DNA of 55,105 nt, taken from Streptomyces alkaliterrae. Its GTDB lineage: Bacteria; Actinomycetota; Actinomycetes; Streptomycetales; Streptomycetaceae. The DNA lies in the NCBI RefSeq assembly GCF_007097205.2, contig NZ_VJYK02000003.1, positions 1 to 55,105 of the forward strand, in the 5' to 3' direction. The notes beneath the pieces were generated by a model. The model ran no database searches. It was not told where the DNA came from and worked only from the letters and a program-made list of their open reading frames with translations. Both the position numbers and the translations under genes were made by a program. This document shows, one piece after another, positions 17,789 to 25,279 of the stretch (the first letter of the stretch is position 1; each line of letters opens with the position of its first letter).

Positions 17789-17835
17789 CGCGCCAGTCGC
17801 CCCCTTCCCGCGTACGTCATGTCCAGGAGAACCAC

Positions 17836-19434
17836 GTGATCACCGCCACCGGTGTCGAGCTGCGCGCCGGCGCCCGCGTCCTCATCGAGTCCGCCACCTT
17901 CCGGGTCTCCCGGGGCGACCGCATCGGCCTCGTCGGCCGCAACGGCGCCGGCAAGACGACCCTCACCAAGTGCCTCGCCGGAGAGGGCGTTCCGGCGGCC
18001 GGCGCCATCACCCGCGGCGGCGACGTCGGCTATCTGCCGCAGGACCCGCGGACCGGCGACCTCGACGTGCTCGCCAGGGACCGCATCCTCTCCGCGCGCG
18101 GTCTGGACGTCGTGCTGCGCAAGATGCGGGAGAACGAGGACCGCATGGCCGGCGGCCAGGGTGCGACGCGCGAGCGGGCGATGCGCAAGTACGAGCGGCT
18201 GGAGACGGAGTTCCTGACCAAGGGCGGCTATGCGGCGGAGGCCGAGGCGGCGACCATCGCGGCCAGCCTGGGCCTGCCCGACCGGGTGCTCGGCCAGCCG
18301 CTGAACACCCTCTCCGGCGGTCAGCGCCGACGGGTGGAGCTGGCCCGCATCCTCTTCTCCGACGCCGACTACCTGCTGCTCGACGAGCCGACCAACCACC
18401 TGGACGCCGACTCGATCGTCTGGCTGCGGGACTTCCTCAAGACCTACCGCGGCGGCCTGATCGTCATCTCCCACGACATCGACCTCGTGGAGACGGTGGT
18501 CAACAAGGTCTTCTACCTGGACGCCAACCGGGCCTGCATCGACCAGTACAACATGGGCTGGAAGCAGTACCTGACGCAGCGCGAGGCGGACGAGAAGCGC
18601 CGCAAGCGGGAGCGGGCGAACGCGGAGAAGAAGGCGGCGGCGCTGTCCGCGCAGGCCGACAAGATGCGCGCGAAGGCGACCAAGGCGGTGGCCGCGCAGA
18701 ACATGGCCAAGCGCGCCGAGCGGCTGCTGTCGGGGCTGGAGGAGCAGCGGCAGTCGGACAAGGTCGCCAAGCTGCGCTTCCCCGATCCGGCGCCGTGCGG
18801 GAAGACGCCGCTGATGGCCGAGGGACTGTCGAAGTCCTACGGCTCGCTGGAGATCTTCACGGACGTGGACCTGGCCGTCGACCGGGGCTCGCGGGTGGTC
18901 ATCCTCGGCCTCAACGGCGCCGGCAAGACGACGCTGCTGCGCCTGCTGGCCGGCGTCGAGGAGCCGGACACCGGCAAGGTGGTCCCCGGGCACGGCCTCA
19001 AGCTCGGCTACTACGCGCAGGAGCACGAGACGCTCGACCCCGAGCGCACTGTGCTGGAGAACATGCGCTCGGCGGCTCCCGACATGGACCTCGTCCACGT
19101 GCGCAAGGTGCTGGGCTCCTTCCTGTTCTCCGGCGACGACGTGGACAAACCGGCGGGTGTGCTCTCCGGCGGGGAGAAGACCCGGCTGGCGCTGGCCACC
19201 CTGGTGGTGTCCTCCGCGAACGTGCTGCTGCTGGACGAGCCGACGAACAACCTCGACCCGGCCAGCCGCGAGGAGATCCTGGGCGCGCTGCGGACCTTCA
19301 CCGGCGCGGTGGTGCTCGTGACGCACGACGAGGGCGCCGTCGACGCCCTCGCGCCGGAGCGGATCATCCTGCTGCCGGACGGTGTGGAGGACCTCTGGGG
19401 CCAGGACTACGCGGATCTGGTCGCGCTCGCCTGA
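17836..19434 (+). CDS. ABC-F family ribosome-associated ATPase
   Basis: A 532-residue soluble protein with two ABC domains and no membrane segments. Domain 1: Walker A GRNGAGKTT (near residue 36), signature LSGGQRRR, LLLDEPTNHLD. Domain 2: GLNGAGKTT (near 358), LSGGEKTR, LLLDEPTNNLD. The domains are joined by a long Lys/Arg-rich linker (about residues 245-320) that in ABC-F proteins enters the ribosomal E site. Family members act as translation factors or protect ribosomes from antibiotics. GTG at 17836 has AGGAGAA upstream. A leader ORF and hairpin ahead of it suggest regulated expression. Whether it confers resistance cannot be told from sequence. Confidence 0.9.
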   Translation: MITATGVELRAGARVLIESATFRVSRGDRIGLVGRNGAGKTTLTKCLAGEGVPAAGAITRGGDVGYLPQDPRTGDLDVLARDRILSARGLDVVLRKMRENEDRMAGGQGATRERAMRKYERLETEFLTKGGYAAEAEAATIAASLGLPDRVLGQPLNTLSGGQRRRVELARILFSDADYLLLDEPTNHLDADSIVWLRDFLKTYRGGLIVISHDIDLVETVVNKVFYLDANRACIDQYNMGWKQYLTQREADEKRRKRERANAEKKAAALSAQADKMRAKATKAVAAQNMAKRAERLLSGLEEQRQSDKVAKLRFPDPAPCGKTPLMAEGLSKSYGSLEIFTDVDLAVDRGSRVVILGLNGAGKTTLLRLLAGVEEPDTGKVVPGHGLKLGYYAQEHETLDPERTVLENMRSAAPDMDLVHVRKVLGSFLFSGDDVDKPAGVLSGGEKTRLALATLVVSSANVLLLDEPTNNLDPASREEILGALRTFTGAVVLVTHDEGAVDALAPERIILLPDGVEDLWGQDYADLVALA

Positions 19435-19773
19435 GGCCCGTCGGACGATCGACCGACGAGGAATCCGTCATCCGCGTGAGAATCCGTCCGCGCCGCCCCC
19501 GCCGGGGAGCGGCGCGGCGGCGTGTCACCCACCTCCGACGGAACCCGTCGTTCCGCTTCTCCGCGCCACGGCCGGCCCGCTGACCAGCCACGTCGCCGTC
19601 CGGCGCGGGGCGCGCGCGGTTACCCGGCGGGGCGCGGAGCAGTGTCCTCACGCCGAGCACACATATGTGCCGATCGGCAACCTCCTTCCACAGACCTTGT
19701 CGAATGGGTGGCCAGAAGGGCGGGGAGGGGTGATCATGAGAGTCCAGAGCGCACTTCCCATGAGGAGGCACGG
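19435..19773. other. Regulatory region upstream of gbn with GATC sites
   Basis: No gene is seen in these 339 bases. They contain three GATC tetramers: CGATCG at 19446-19451, TGCCGATCGGCA at 19668-19679 and TGATCA at 19731-19736. A 10-base palindrome CACATATGTG lies at 19660-19669. Since Gbn proteins bind GATC, this may be a self-binding region. The promoter is not resolved. Confidence 0.5.
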
Positions 19774-19992
19774 GTGGCCGAGACTCTGAAGAAGGGCAGC
19801 CGGGTGACCGGCGCCGCGCGCGAGAAGCTCGCGGCTGACCTGAAGAAGAAGTACGACTCCGGTGCGAGCATCCGGGCGTTGGCCGAGGAGACCGGCCGCT
19901 CCTACGGATTTGTGCACCGGATGCTGAGCGAGTCCGGGGTGACGCTGCGAGGTCGCGGCGGAGCGACCCGGGGAAAGAAGACGGCGGCCTGA
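19774..19992 (+). CDS. gbn: Gbn-type small helix-turn-helix nucleoid-associated protein
   Basis: A 72-residue basic protein: Lys-rich start, a helix-turn-helix (KKKYDSGASIRALAEETGRS then YGFVHRMLSESG), and an Arg/Gly/Lys-rich tail. It matches the SCO1839 family described as Gbn, a GATC-binding nucleoid-associated protein affecting development. GTG at 19774 is fixed by GAGGAGG seven bases upstream. It is monocistronic, closed by a strong hairpin. GATC sites in its upstream region fit autoregulation, which is inference. Confidence 0.85.
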   Translation: MAETLKKGSRVTGAAREKLAADLKKKYDSGASIRALAEETGRSYGFVHRMLSESGVTLRGRGGATRGKKTAA

Positions 19993-20026
19993 CCGGCCCC
20001 GCGGGCCTTCGGGTCCGCGGGGCCGG
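19993..20026 (+). terminator. Terminator hairpin after gbn
   Basis: Perfect 12-base stem CCGGCCCCGCGG / CCGCGGGGCCGG with a 10-base loop, starting immediately after the gbn stop codon. Confidence 0.75.
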
Positions 20027-20117
20027 GGGCGCGGGGCCCGGGCGCGGAGGTACCGTGCGTTCCGCCGGGTGGTTACTCTTCAGTCACTTGACTGGCGGGT
20101 AACCCATGGAGGATCCG

Positions 20118-20906
20118 ATGACCCTGCTCGACCGGGACGGCGTCCGGCTGACCGTCGACGCCACCGACGCTGCCGTCGCCACCGTCACGCTGGCCAACGC
20201 CGCCAAGCGCAACGCCCAGTCGCCCGCCATGTGGCGGGCGCTGACGGACGCGGGGCGGATGCTGCCGGGCAGCGTCCGGGTGGTCGTCCTGCGCGGTGAG
20301 GGCCGGTCCTTCTCCGCGGGGCTCGACCGGCAGGCGTTCACCCCCGAGGGCTTCGACGGCGAGCCCTCCTTCCTCGACATGGCCAAGGGCCCGGCCGAGG
20401 AGCTGGACAGGCTCATCGCCGAGTACCAGGAGGCGTTCACCTGGTGGCGACGCAACGACGTCGTCAGCGTGGCCGCCGTCCAGGGGCACGCCATCGGCGC
20501 CGGCTTCCAGCTGGCGCTCGCCTGCGACCTGCGGGTCTGCGCCGACGACGCCCAGTTCGCGATGCGCGAGACAAGCCTCGGGCTCGTCCCCGACCTGACG
20601 GGCACCCACCCGCTGGTCCACCATGTCGGCTACGGCCGTGCCCTGGAGATCTGCGCCACCGGCCGGTTCGTCCACGCCGAGGAGGCCGAACGCATCGGCC
20701 TTGCCAACCTCGTCGTGCCCCGCGCCGAACTGGACGCGGCCACCGCGGACCTCGCGGCGGCGCTGCTCGCCGCCCCCCGCGACGCCGTCGTGGAGACCAA
20801 GGCGCTGCTGCGCGGCGCCGTGCGGCGCGACTACGAGGAGCAGCGCGCCGCCGAGCGCGCGGCTCAGGGCCGCCGGCTGGCGGACCTCGCCGGTCTCGGC
20901 GACTGA
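20118..20906 (+). CDS. Enoyl-CoA hydratase/isomerase family protein
   Basis: A 262-residue crotonase-fold protein. The CoA/oxyanion segments are visible as GRSFSAGLDR (near residue 62) and VQGHAIGAGFQLALACDLR (near 120), followed by FAMRETSLGLVPDLTGTHPL. The acid/base glutamate usually found in the second conserved segment is replaced by an Asp/Thr context (VPDLTG), so dehydration chemistry is uncertain. ATG at 20118 is chosen because GGAGG lies five bases before it; an in-frame ATG at 20106 precedes that ribosome binding site. Monocistronic, role probably in fatty-acid or polyketide CoA metabolism. Confidence 0.85.
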   Translation: MTLLDRDGVRLTVDATDAAVATVTLANAAKRNAQSPAMWRALTDAGRMLPGSVRVVVLRGEGRSFSAGLDRQAFTPEGFDGEPSFLDMAKGPAEELDRLIAEYQEAFTWWRRNDVVSVAAVQGHAIGAGFQLALACDLRVCADDAQFAMRETSLGLVPDLTGTHPLVHHVGYGRALEICATGRFVHAEEAERIGLANLVVPRAELDAATADLAAALLAAPRDAVVETKALLRGAVRRDYEEQRAAERAAQGRRLADLAGLGD

Positions 20907-21081
20907 CCGGCGGCGACAGCTCGACGGCGACCGACCGACGACGGAGAGGAAACCCCCGAACGGCCGTGATGGATCCGGCGAATCAGGGCACCCGGGCCTA
21001 ACGTGGCAGGGAGGCGGCGGCGCGGGCCGCCGCCTCCAGCACCGAGAGACCGGAGCCGAGAGGCCGAAAGGGGTGCAGGTG

Positions 21082-21558
21082 ATGAGCGAGACCTCCACAG
21101 CGACCAGGGAGCCCAACGCCGAGGGCAACAGGGGCCCGTCGGGCGCCCGCAAGAAGGCGGGCGACTCCGAGCGCGGCCGGACCACGATCGCCGACGGCGT
21201 GGTGGCGAAGATCGCCGGCATGGCCGCGCGGGACGTGATCGGCGTCCACGACATGGGCGGCGGCCTCTCCCGCACCTTCGGCGCCGTGCGCGACCGGGTG
21301 CCGGGCGGCACCAAGTCCGTGACCCGGGGCGTCAAGGCAGAGGTGGGGGAGACCCAGACCGCCCTCGACCTGGAAATCGTCGTCGACTACGGCGTGTCCA
21401 TCGTCGATGTCGCCAACTCCGTGCGCAGCAACGTGATCTCCTCGGTGGAGCAGATGGCCGGCCTCGAGGTCGTCGAGGTCAACATCGCCGTCAGCGACGT
21501 CAAACTGCCCGACGAGGAGGAGGAAGAGGAGGAGGGCGAGGACCGCCGACTCCAGTGA
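21082..21558 (+). CDS. Asp23/Gls24 family envelope stress protein (first copy)
   Basis: A 158-residue soluble protein. After a polar N-terminus comes the Asp23 core: TTIADGVVAKIAGMAARDVIGV (residues about 34-55), then ALDLEIVVDYGVSIVDVANSVR and VSSVEQMAGLEVVEVNIAV-type strands, ending in a run of seven or so Glu residues. Asp23 proteins coat the inner face of the membrane through AmaP. It opens a five-gene cluster whose last gene is AmaP-like. ATG at 21082; an adjacent in-frame GTG at 21079 is possible. Confidence 0.9.
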   Translation: MSETSTATREPNAEGNRGPSGARKKAGDSERGRTTIADGVVAKIAGMAARDVIGVHDMGGGLSRTFGAVRDRVPGGTKSVTRGVKAEVGETQTALDLEIVVDYGVSIVDVANSVRSNVISSVEQMAGLEVVEVNIAVSDVKLPDEEEEEEEGEDRRLQ

Positions 21559-21660
21559 CCGGTGACGGGCGGAGCGGCCGACCCGACAGAGCCCGGACCG
21601 ACTTCCACCACCCGACTCGACGACCGGAGCCCGGCGGGGCCGGGACGTGAGGAGCGCACG

Positions 21661-21849
21661 ATGAGTATGTCCGCCATCGGCCTGATCGCAGGCATGGCGC
21701 TGGGCTTCGCCGGGTACTTCGGCGGTTTCGGTGCCTTCCTGCTCGTCGCGGCGCTGGGCGCCGTGGGATTTGTCGTCGGTCGCTTCGCCGACGGAGACCT
21801 GGAACCCGGGGACTTCTTCCGGGGCCGCGACAACTCGCGCGGGAGGTAG
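21661..21849 (+). CDS. Small membrane protein, DUF2273-like
   Basis: A 62-residue protein with two closely spaced hydrophobic helices (about residues 4-42) rich in Gly and a short acidic/basic tail (DGDLEPGDFFRGRD). GAGGAG lies eight bases before ATG 21661. Small DUF2273-type membrane proteins commonly accompany asp23 and amaP genes. It is probably another membrane element of the same envelope complex. Confidence 0.85.
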   Translation: MSMSAIGLIAGMALGFAGYFGGFGAFLLVAALGAVGFVVGRFADGDLEPGDFFRGRDNSRGR

Positions 21850-21852
21850 TCC

Positions 21853-22236
21853 GTGGCCGTGGACACCGTCCCGGCCCGGGAACGCGGGGCTCTCGCGATC
21901 ACCGATCGCGTGGTGGCCAAGATCGCCGCGCAGGCGGCGCACGAGGCACTGCGCCGCGCGCCGGGCGGCGCAGGCCGCGCCGCGCACGCGCCGCACGCGG
22001 CGGTGGCCGTCCGAGCCATGCCGGGCACCGACAACACCGGCGGCCGGGCCCGCGTCCGGGTGGCCGTCGAACTCGACTATCCGTGCGACATCGCCGCGTG
22101 GTGTGCGGCCGTGCGCCGCCGGGTCGGCGCGAGACTGGCCGAACTGGCGGGAATGACCAGCTGCGAGGTCGTGGTGGAGGTGCAGCGGCTGCATGCCGTA
22201 CGCCTCTTCGAGCAGGAGACGGAGGGTTTGCGGTGA
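21853..22236 (+). CDS. Asp23/Gls24 family protein (second, divergent copy)
   Basis: A 127-residue protein with the Asp23-type start LAITDRVVAKIAAQAAHEAL and the VRVAVELDYPCDIAAWCAAVR strand-helix segment. It is shorter than the first copy and lacks its glutamate tail. GTG 21853 follows the previous stop by three bases, with GGGAGG inside the end of the preceding gene, so translation is coupled. Its stop overlaps the next start (GTGA). Confidence 0.85.
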   Translation: MAVDTVPARERGALAITDRVVAKIAAQAAHEALRRAPGGAGRAAHAPHAAVAVRAMPGTDNTGGRARVRVAVELDYPCDIAAWCAAVRRRVGARLAELAGMTSCEVVVEVQRLHAVRLFEQETEGLR

Positions 22237-22955
22237 GCGAGGACGCCACGCGGCCCGAGGCGGTGCGGGCCGGGGCCGGGGAGCCCGAGCCGCCACGGCT
22301 CACCAAGTCCGACGACCCGGTCACCGCAGACGACGCCGACGACGGCCGGGAACACCCGGGCCGCGAGCAGCCCCCCACCGCCTCCTACCAGCGCCTCCAG
22401 CAGGGGCGTCCGGACGACGGCGGGGGCCGCTTCTGGTCCGTGCGGCGCGCACCGGCCCTGATCGTCGGGCTGCTGCTGCTCGCCGGCACCGCGCTGCTGC
22501 TGTACGACGTCGCCCTCGTCCGCGCCGGCCGGCGCGGCGGGGCGTGGCGGCGCGAACTCGCCGCCGACCTGGCCACCCGCAGACTCGACGACCCGGTGGT
22601 GGTCGTCTGCGCCGCCGCGGCGGTGCTGCTGGGCCTGTGGCTGCTGGTGCTCGCCCTCACCCCCGGACTGCGCAACCTGCTGACGATGCACGGCGAACCG
22701 GACCTGCGCGCCGGGCTGGAACGCGGCGCGGCGGCCCTGGTGCTGCGTGACCGCGCGATGGAGGTGCCGGGCGTGCGGAGCGTACGGGTGTCGGTGCGGC
22801 GGCGCCGGGTGCGGGTGCGTGCCGAGTCCCACTTCCGGGACGTCGACACGGTCCGCGCGGAGACCGAGGAGGCGCTGGCGGACGGCATGGCCAGTCTGGG
22901 CCTGACCCGCCCGCCACGGCTCGCGGTCCAGGTCAGACGTCCGGTGAAACGGTGA
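22233..22955 (+). CDS. DUF6286-type membrane protein of the Asp23/AmaP cluster
   Basis: A 240-residue protein: a hydrophilic, acidic N-terminal region of about 75 residues, then two membrane helices (ALIVGLLLLAGTALLLYDVAL and VVVVCAAAAVLLGLWLLVLAL). The cytoplasmic tail has VPGVRSVRVSVRRRRVRVRAES, a small alpha/beta domain related to that of AmaP. I recall this family being annotated as DUF6286. The overlap with the upstream gene and an 11-base gap to the next gene place it in the operon. Exact role unknown. Confidence 0.8.
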   Translation: MSEDATRPEAVRAGAGEPEPPRLTKSDDPVTADDADDGREHPGREQPPTASYQRLQQGRPDDGGGRFWSVRRAPALIVGLLLLAGTALLLYDVALVRAGRRGGAWRRELAADLATRRLDDPVVVVCAAAAVLLGLWLLVLALTPGLRNLLTMHGEPDLRAGLERGAAALVLRDRAMEVPGVRSVRVSVRRRRVRVRAESHFRDVDTVRAETEEALADGMASLGLTRPPRLAVQVRRPVKR

Positions 22956-22965
22956 GGTGGACACA

Positions 22966-23616
22966 GTGCTTCGAGTGACGAACCGGCTGCTGCTGGGCCT
23001 GGTCGGTCTCGGCCTGCTGGCGCTCGGCGCCGCCGCGCTGGTCGCGGCGGCGGACCTGCCGGCGCGCTGGGGCTTCGGCCTGCCCTCCGGCTGGTCGTGG
23101 ACGGGCCCGCAGGAGGTGGTCCTGGCCGAGGGCGACCGTACCCAGTGGCGCGGCGAGCGCTGGTGGTGGCCGACGGTCTTCGCCGTGCTCGGCGCGCTGG
23201 TGGCGCTGCTGCTGTGGTGGCTGCTGGCCCAACTCGGCCGCGGCCGGGTCCGGGAGATGACGATCGGCCGCCCCGCCGGCGACGGCCCCGGCGAACGTCC
23301 CGGCGACGGTCCCGAGGAGCGCCCGGACAACGGCCCCGACGCCGTTCTGCGGGCGCGGGCGCTGGAGGAGGCGATGGCGGACGAGGCGGGCACGCTGCCC
23401 GGGGTGCAGCGGGCCGCCGTACGGCTGGTCGGCCGCCCGCGCGCACCGCGCGCCCGGATCGGACTGCTGCTCGAACCGTACGCCGTGCCGGACGAGGCCG
23501 TGCATCTGCTGGGCACCGAGGTGCTGGAGAACGCCCGCACCTCGGCTGGATTGGCACAGCTGCCGGCCGAGACCCGGCTGCGGGCCGTCCGCCACCGTCC
23601 GAGCCGGGTCGGCTGA
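22966..23616 (+). CDS. amaP: AmaP-like alkaline-shock membrane anchor protein
   Basis: A 216-residue protein with two N-terminal helices (LLLGLVGLGLLALGAAALVA and the stretch near WWWPTVFAVLGALVALLLWW) enclosing a short external loop, as in AmaP, which tethers Asp23 to the membrane in Gram-positive bacteria. An acidic Pro/Gly linker (four GERPGDGP-like units) and an Asp23-interacting alpha/beta domain follow. GTG at 22966 is favoured by GAGGTGG upstream; GTG at 22957 is the alternative. It ends the cluster. Confidence 0.8.
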   Translation: MLRVTNRLLLGLVGLGLLALGAAALVAAADLPARWGFGLPSGWSWTGPQEVVLAEGDRTQWRGERWWWPTVFAVLGALVALLLWWLLAQLGRGRVREMTIGRPAGDGPGERPGDGPEERPDNGPDAVLRARALEEAMADEAGTLPGVQRAAVRLVGRPRAPRARIGLLLEPYAVPDEAVHLLGTEVLENARTSAGLAQLPAETRLRAVRHRPSRVG

Positions 23617-23667
23617 CCTCGCCGGCCGGCCCCGGTCGGCTGACCCCGGCCCGCCCGGGCGGGTGCT

Positions 23668-24423
23668 TCAGATCCGGTGCTGGGCGCCGCCGTCGACCGG
23701 CAGCATCGTGCCCGTCAGATAGGACGCGGCGGGGGAGAGCAGGAAGGCGGCGGCCCTTCCGAACTCCTCCGGCCTGCCGTACCGGCGCAACGGGATGTTC
23801 GCCGAGTGCCGGGCCCGGGAGGCCTCCGCGTCGCCGGACAGCGCGTCCAGCTCGCGCAGCCGGTCGGTGTCGATCCTCGACGGAAGCAGCCCGACGACCC
23901 GGACACCGCGCGGACCCAGCTCGTTAGCCAGCGACTTGGCGAAGCCGGCCAGCCCCGGGCGCAGCCCGTTGGACACCGTCAGCCCGGGAATCGGCTCGGT
24001 CACCGAGCCGGAGAGCACAAAGCCGATGACACCGCCCTCGCCCAGCCGCCGCGCCGCCGTCCGGGCCAGCCGGACCGCGCCGAGGAAGACCGACTCGAAG
24101 GCCGTCTGCCACTGGTCGTCGGTGATCGTCTCCGTGTCGCCGGCGGGCGGGCCGCCGACGCTCACGAGCACGCCGTCGAAGCGGCCGAACCGCTCGAAAG
24201 CGGTGTCGACGAGCCGGTCCGCCGTCTGCGGGTCGGCGTTGTCGGCGGCGACCCCGACCGCGCCCGCGCCCAGCGCCTTGGCGGCGGCCTCGGCGGACGC
24301 CTCCGTCCGGCCGCTGATCACCACCCGCGCGCCGTCCTCGACCAGCTCCCTGGCGGCGGCGAGGCCGAGCCCGCGCGTTCCGCCGGTCACCACGTAGACC
24401 CTGTCCGTCAGTCCGAGATCCAT
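23668..24423 (-). CDS. Short-chain dehydrogenase-like protein lacking the YxxxK pair
   Basis: A 251-residue Rossmann protein with the NAD(P) motif TGGTRGLG (residues 13-20), SGRTEAS, and the C-terminal LTGTMLPVDGG typical of the FabG-like SDRs. In place of the catalytic YxxxK the segment reads VSNGLRPGLAGFAKSL: Asn152 stands at the Tyr position and Pro156 (beside Arg155) at the Lys position, while Ser138/140 remains. Either it belongs to a divergent SDR subfamily with altered chemistry or it is a non-catalytic binding protein. It follows SURF1 by five bases, in an exonuclease-SURF1-SDR operon. Confidence 0.85.
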   Translation of the reverse strand: MDLGLTDRVYVVTGGTRGLGLAAARELVEDGARVVISGRTEASAEAAAKALGAGAVGVAADNADPQTADRLVDTAFERFGRFDGVLVSVGGPPAGDTETITDDQWQTAFESVFLGAVRLARTAARRLGEGGVIGFVLSGSVTEPIPGLTVSNGLRPGLAGFAKSLANELGPRGVRVVGLLPSRIDTDRLRELDALSGDAEASRARHSANIPLRRYGRPEEFGRAAAFLLSPAASYLTGTMLPVDGGAQHRI

Positions 24424-24428
24424 GGTGA

Positions 24429-25253
24429 TCAGTCTGCCGTGCCGCCGCCCGCGCCCGCCAGGGCGGGTTCGCCTGACGCCTCGCCCCGCTTGGCGGCCGC
24501 CTGGTCGCGCAGCTCCCGGCGGACCAGGACGACCCAGCCGACCGGCACGGCGGCGGTGAACAGCCACCACTGCACGGCGTAGGCCATGTGCGCGCCGATG
24601 CCGCTGTGGTCCGGCTCGGGCACCAGCTCGGCGGAGCGTTCCGCCGGGGGCTCGGGGCTGGTCGCGGACAGCTGGATGTGGCCGCCGAGCACGGGACGGC
24701 CCAGCGCCTCGGCCTGCTGCGTGCTGTTGATCAGCATCACCTGGCGGTCGGGCAGCCCGCCCCGGTCCTTGATGCCCGTCCTGGCCGACGTCTCGTCCGG
24801 CAGCAGCCGCCCGGTGACGGTGACGGTGCCGGCGGGCGCCTCGGGGGTGTCGGGATGGACGGTCTGGTCCGCGCCCGGCGGCACCCAGCCCCGGTTCACC
24901 AGCAGGATCCCGGCGCCGCGCTCCAGCACCAGCGGGGTCAGCACGAAGTAGCCGATCTGCTTGCCGTCGGCGGCGGTGCGGCGGCGCACCACGACCTCGT
25001 TGTCGGTGTCGTACCGTCCCGTGGCGGTGACCGCGCGGTAGCGGTGGCGCTCCTCGACCTGGCCGCCCGGCTCGGTGAGCCGGGTCACCGGCACCGGGTC
25101 CGCCGCCAGTGCCTGCGCGACGCGGTTGTTGTGCGCGACTCTCGCCTCGTGGCGGTGGAACTGCCAGAAGCCGAGCTTGACCATCGCCGGCATCAGCAGG
25201 AGGGCGACCAGCGTGAGGGTCACCCACTGCCGGGTCAACAGGAAGCGGTACAC
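24429..25253 (-). CDS. SURF1-family cytochrome oxidase assembly protein
   Basis: A 274-residue protein with one helix near each end (residues about 10-27 and near 230-250) and the soluble SURF1 core between. Hallmarks: KLGFWQFHRHEAR after helix 1, VLVNRGWVP, and the final GIGAHMAYAVQWWLFT. SURF1 helps assemble the aa3-type cytochrome c oxidase, probably in heme a insertion. GTG at 25253 begins directly before the first helix (RFLLTRQWV). The cytoplasmic tail is Ala/Gly/Glu-rich. Confidence 0.93.
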   Translation of the reverse strand: MYRFLLTRQWVTLTLVALLLMPAMVKLGFWQFHRHEARVAHNNRVAQALAADPVPVTRLTEPGGQVEERHRYRAVTATGRYDTDNEVVVRRRTAADGKQIGYFVLTPLVLERGAGILLVNRGWVPPGADQTVHPDTPEAPAGTVTVTGRLLPDETSARTGIKDRGGLPDRQVMLINSTQQAEALGRPVLGGHIQLSATSPEPPAERSAELVPEPDHSGIGAHMAYAVQWWLFTAAVPVGWVVLVRRELRDQAAAKRGEASGEPALAGAGGGTAD

Positions 25254-25279
25254 GGTAGTCGACGGTACCCGGCCGCCGG

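Noticed and set aside
17158-19326. Long minus-strand frame opposite the ABC-F gene
   Set aside because: Only its last 140 codons form a real protein (VOC family, ATG at 17580); the rest mirrors the ABC-F gene.
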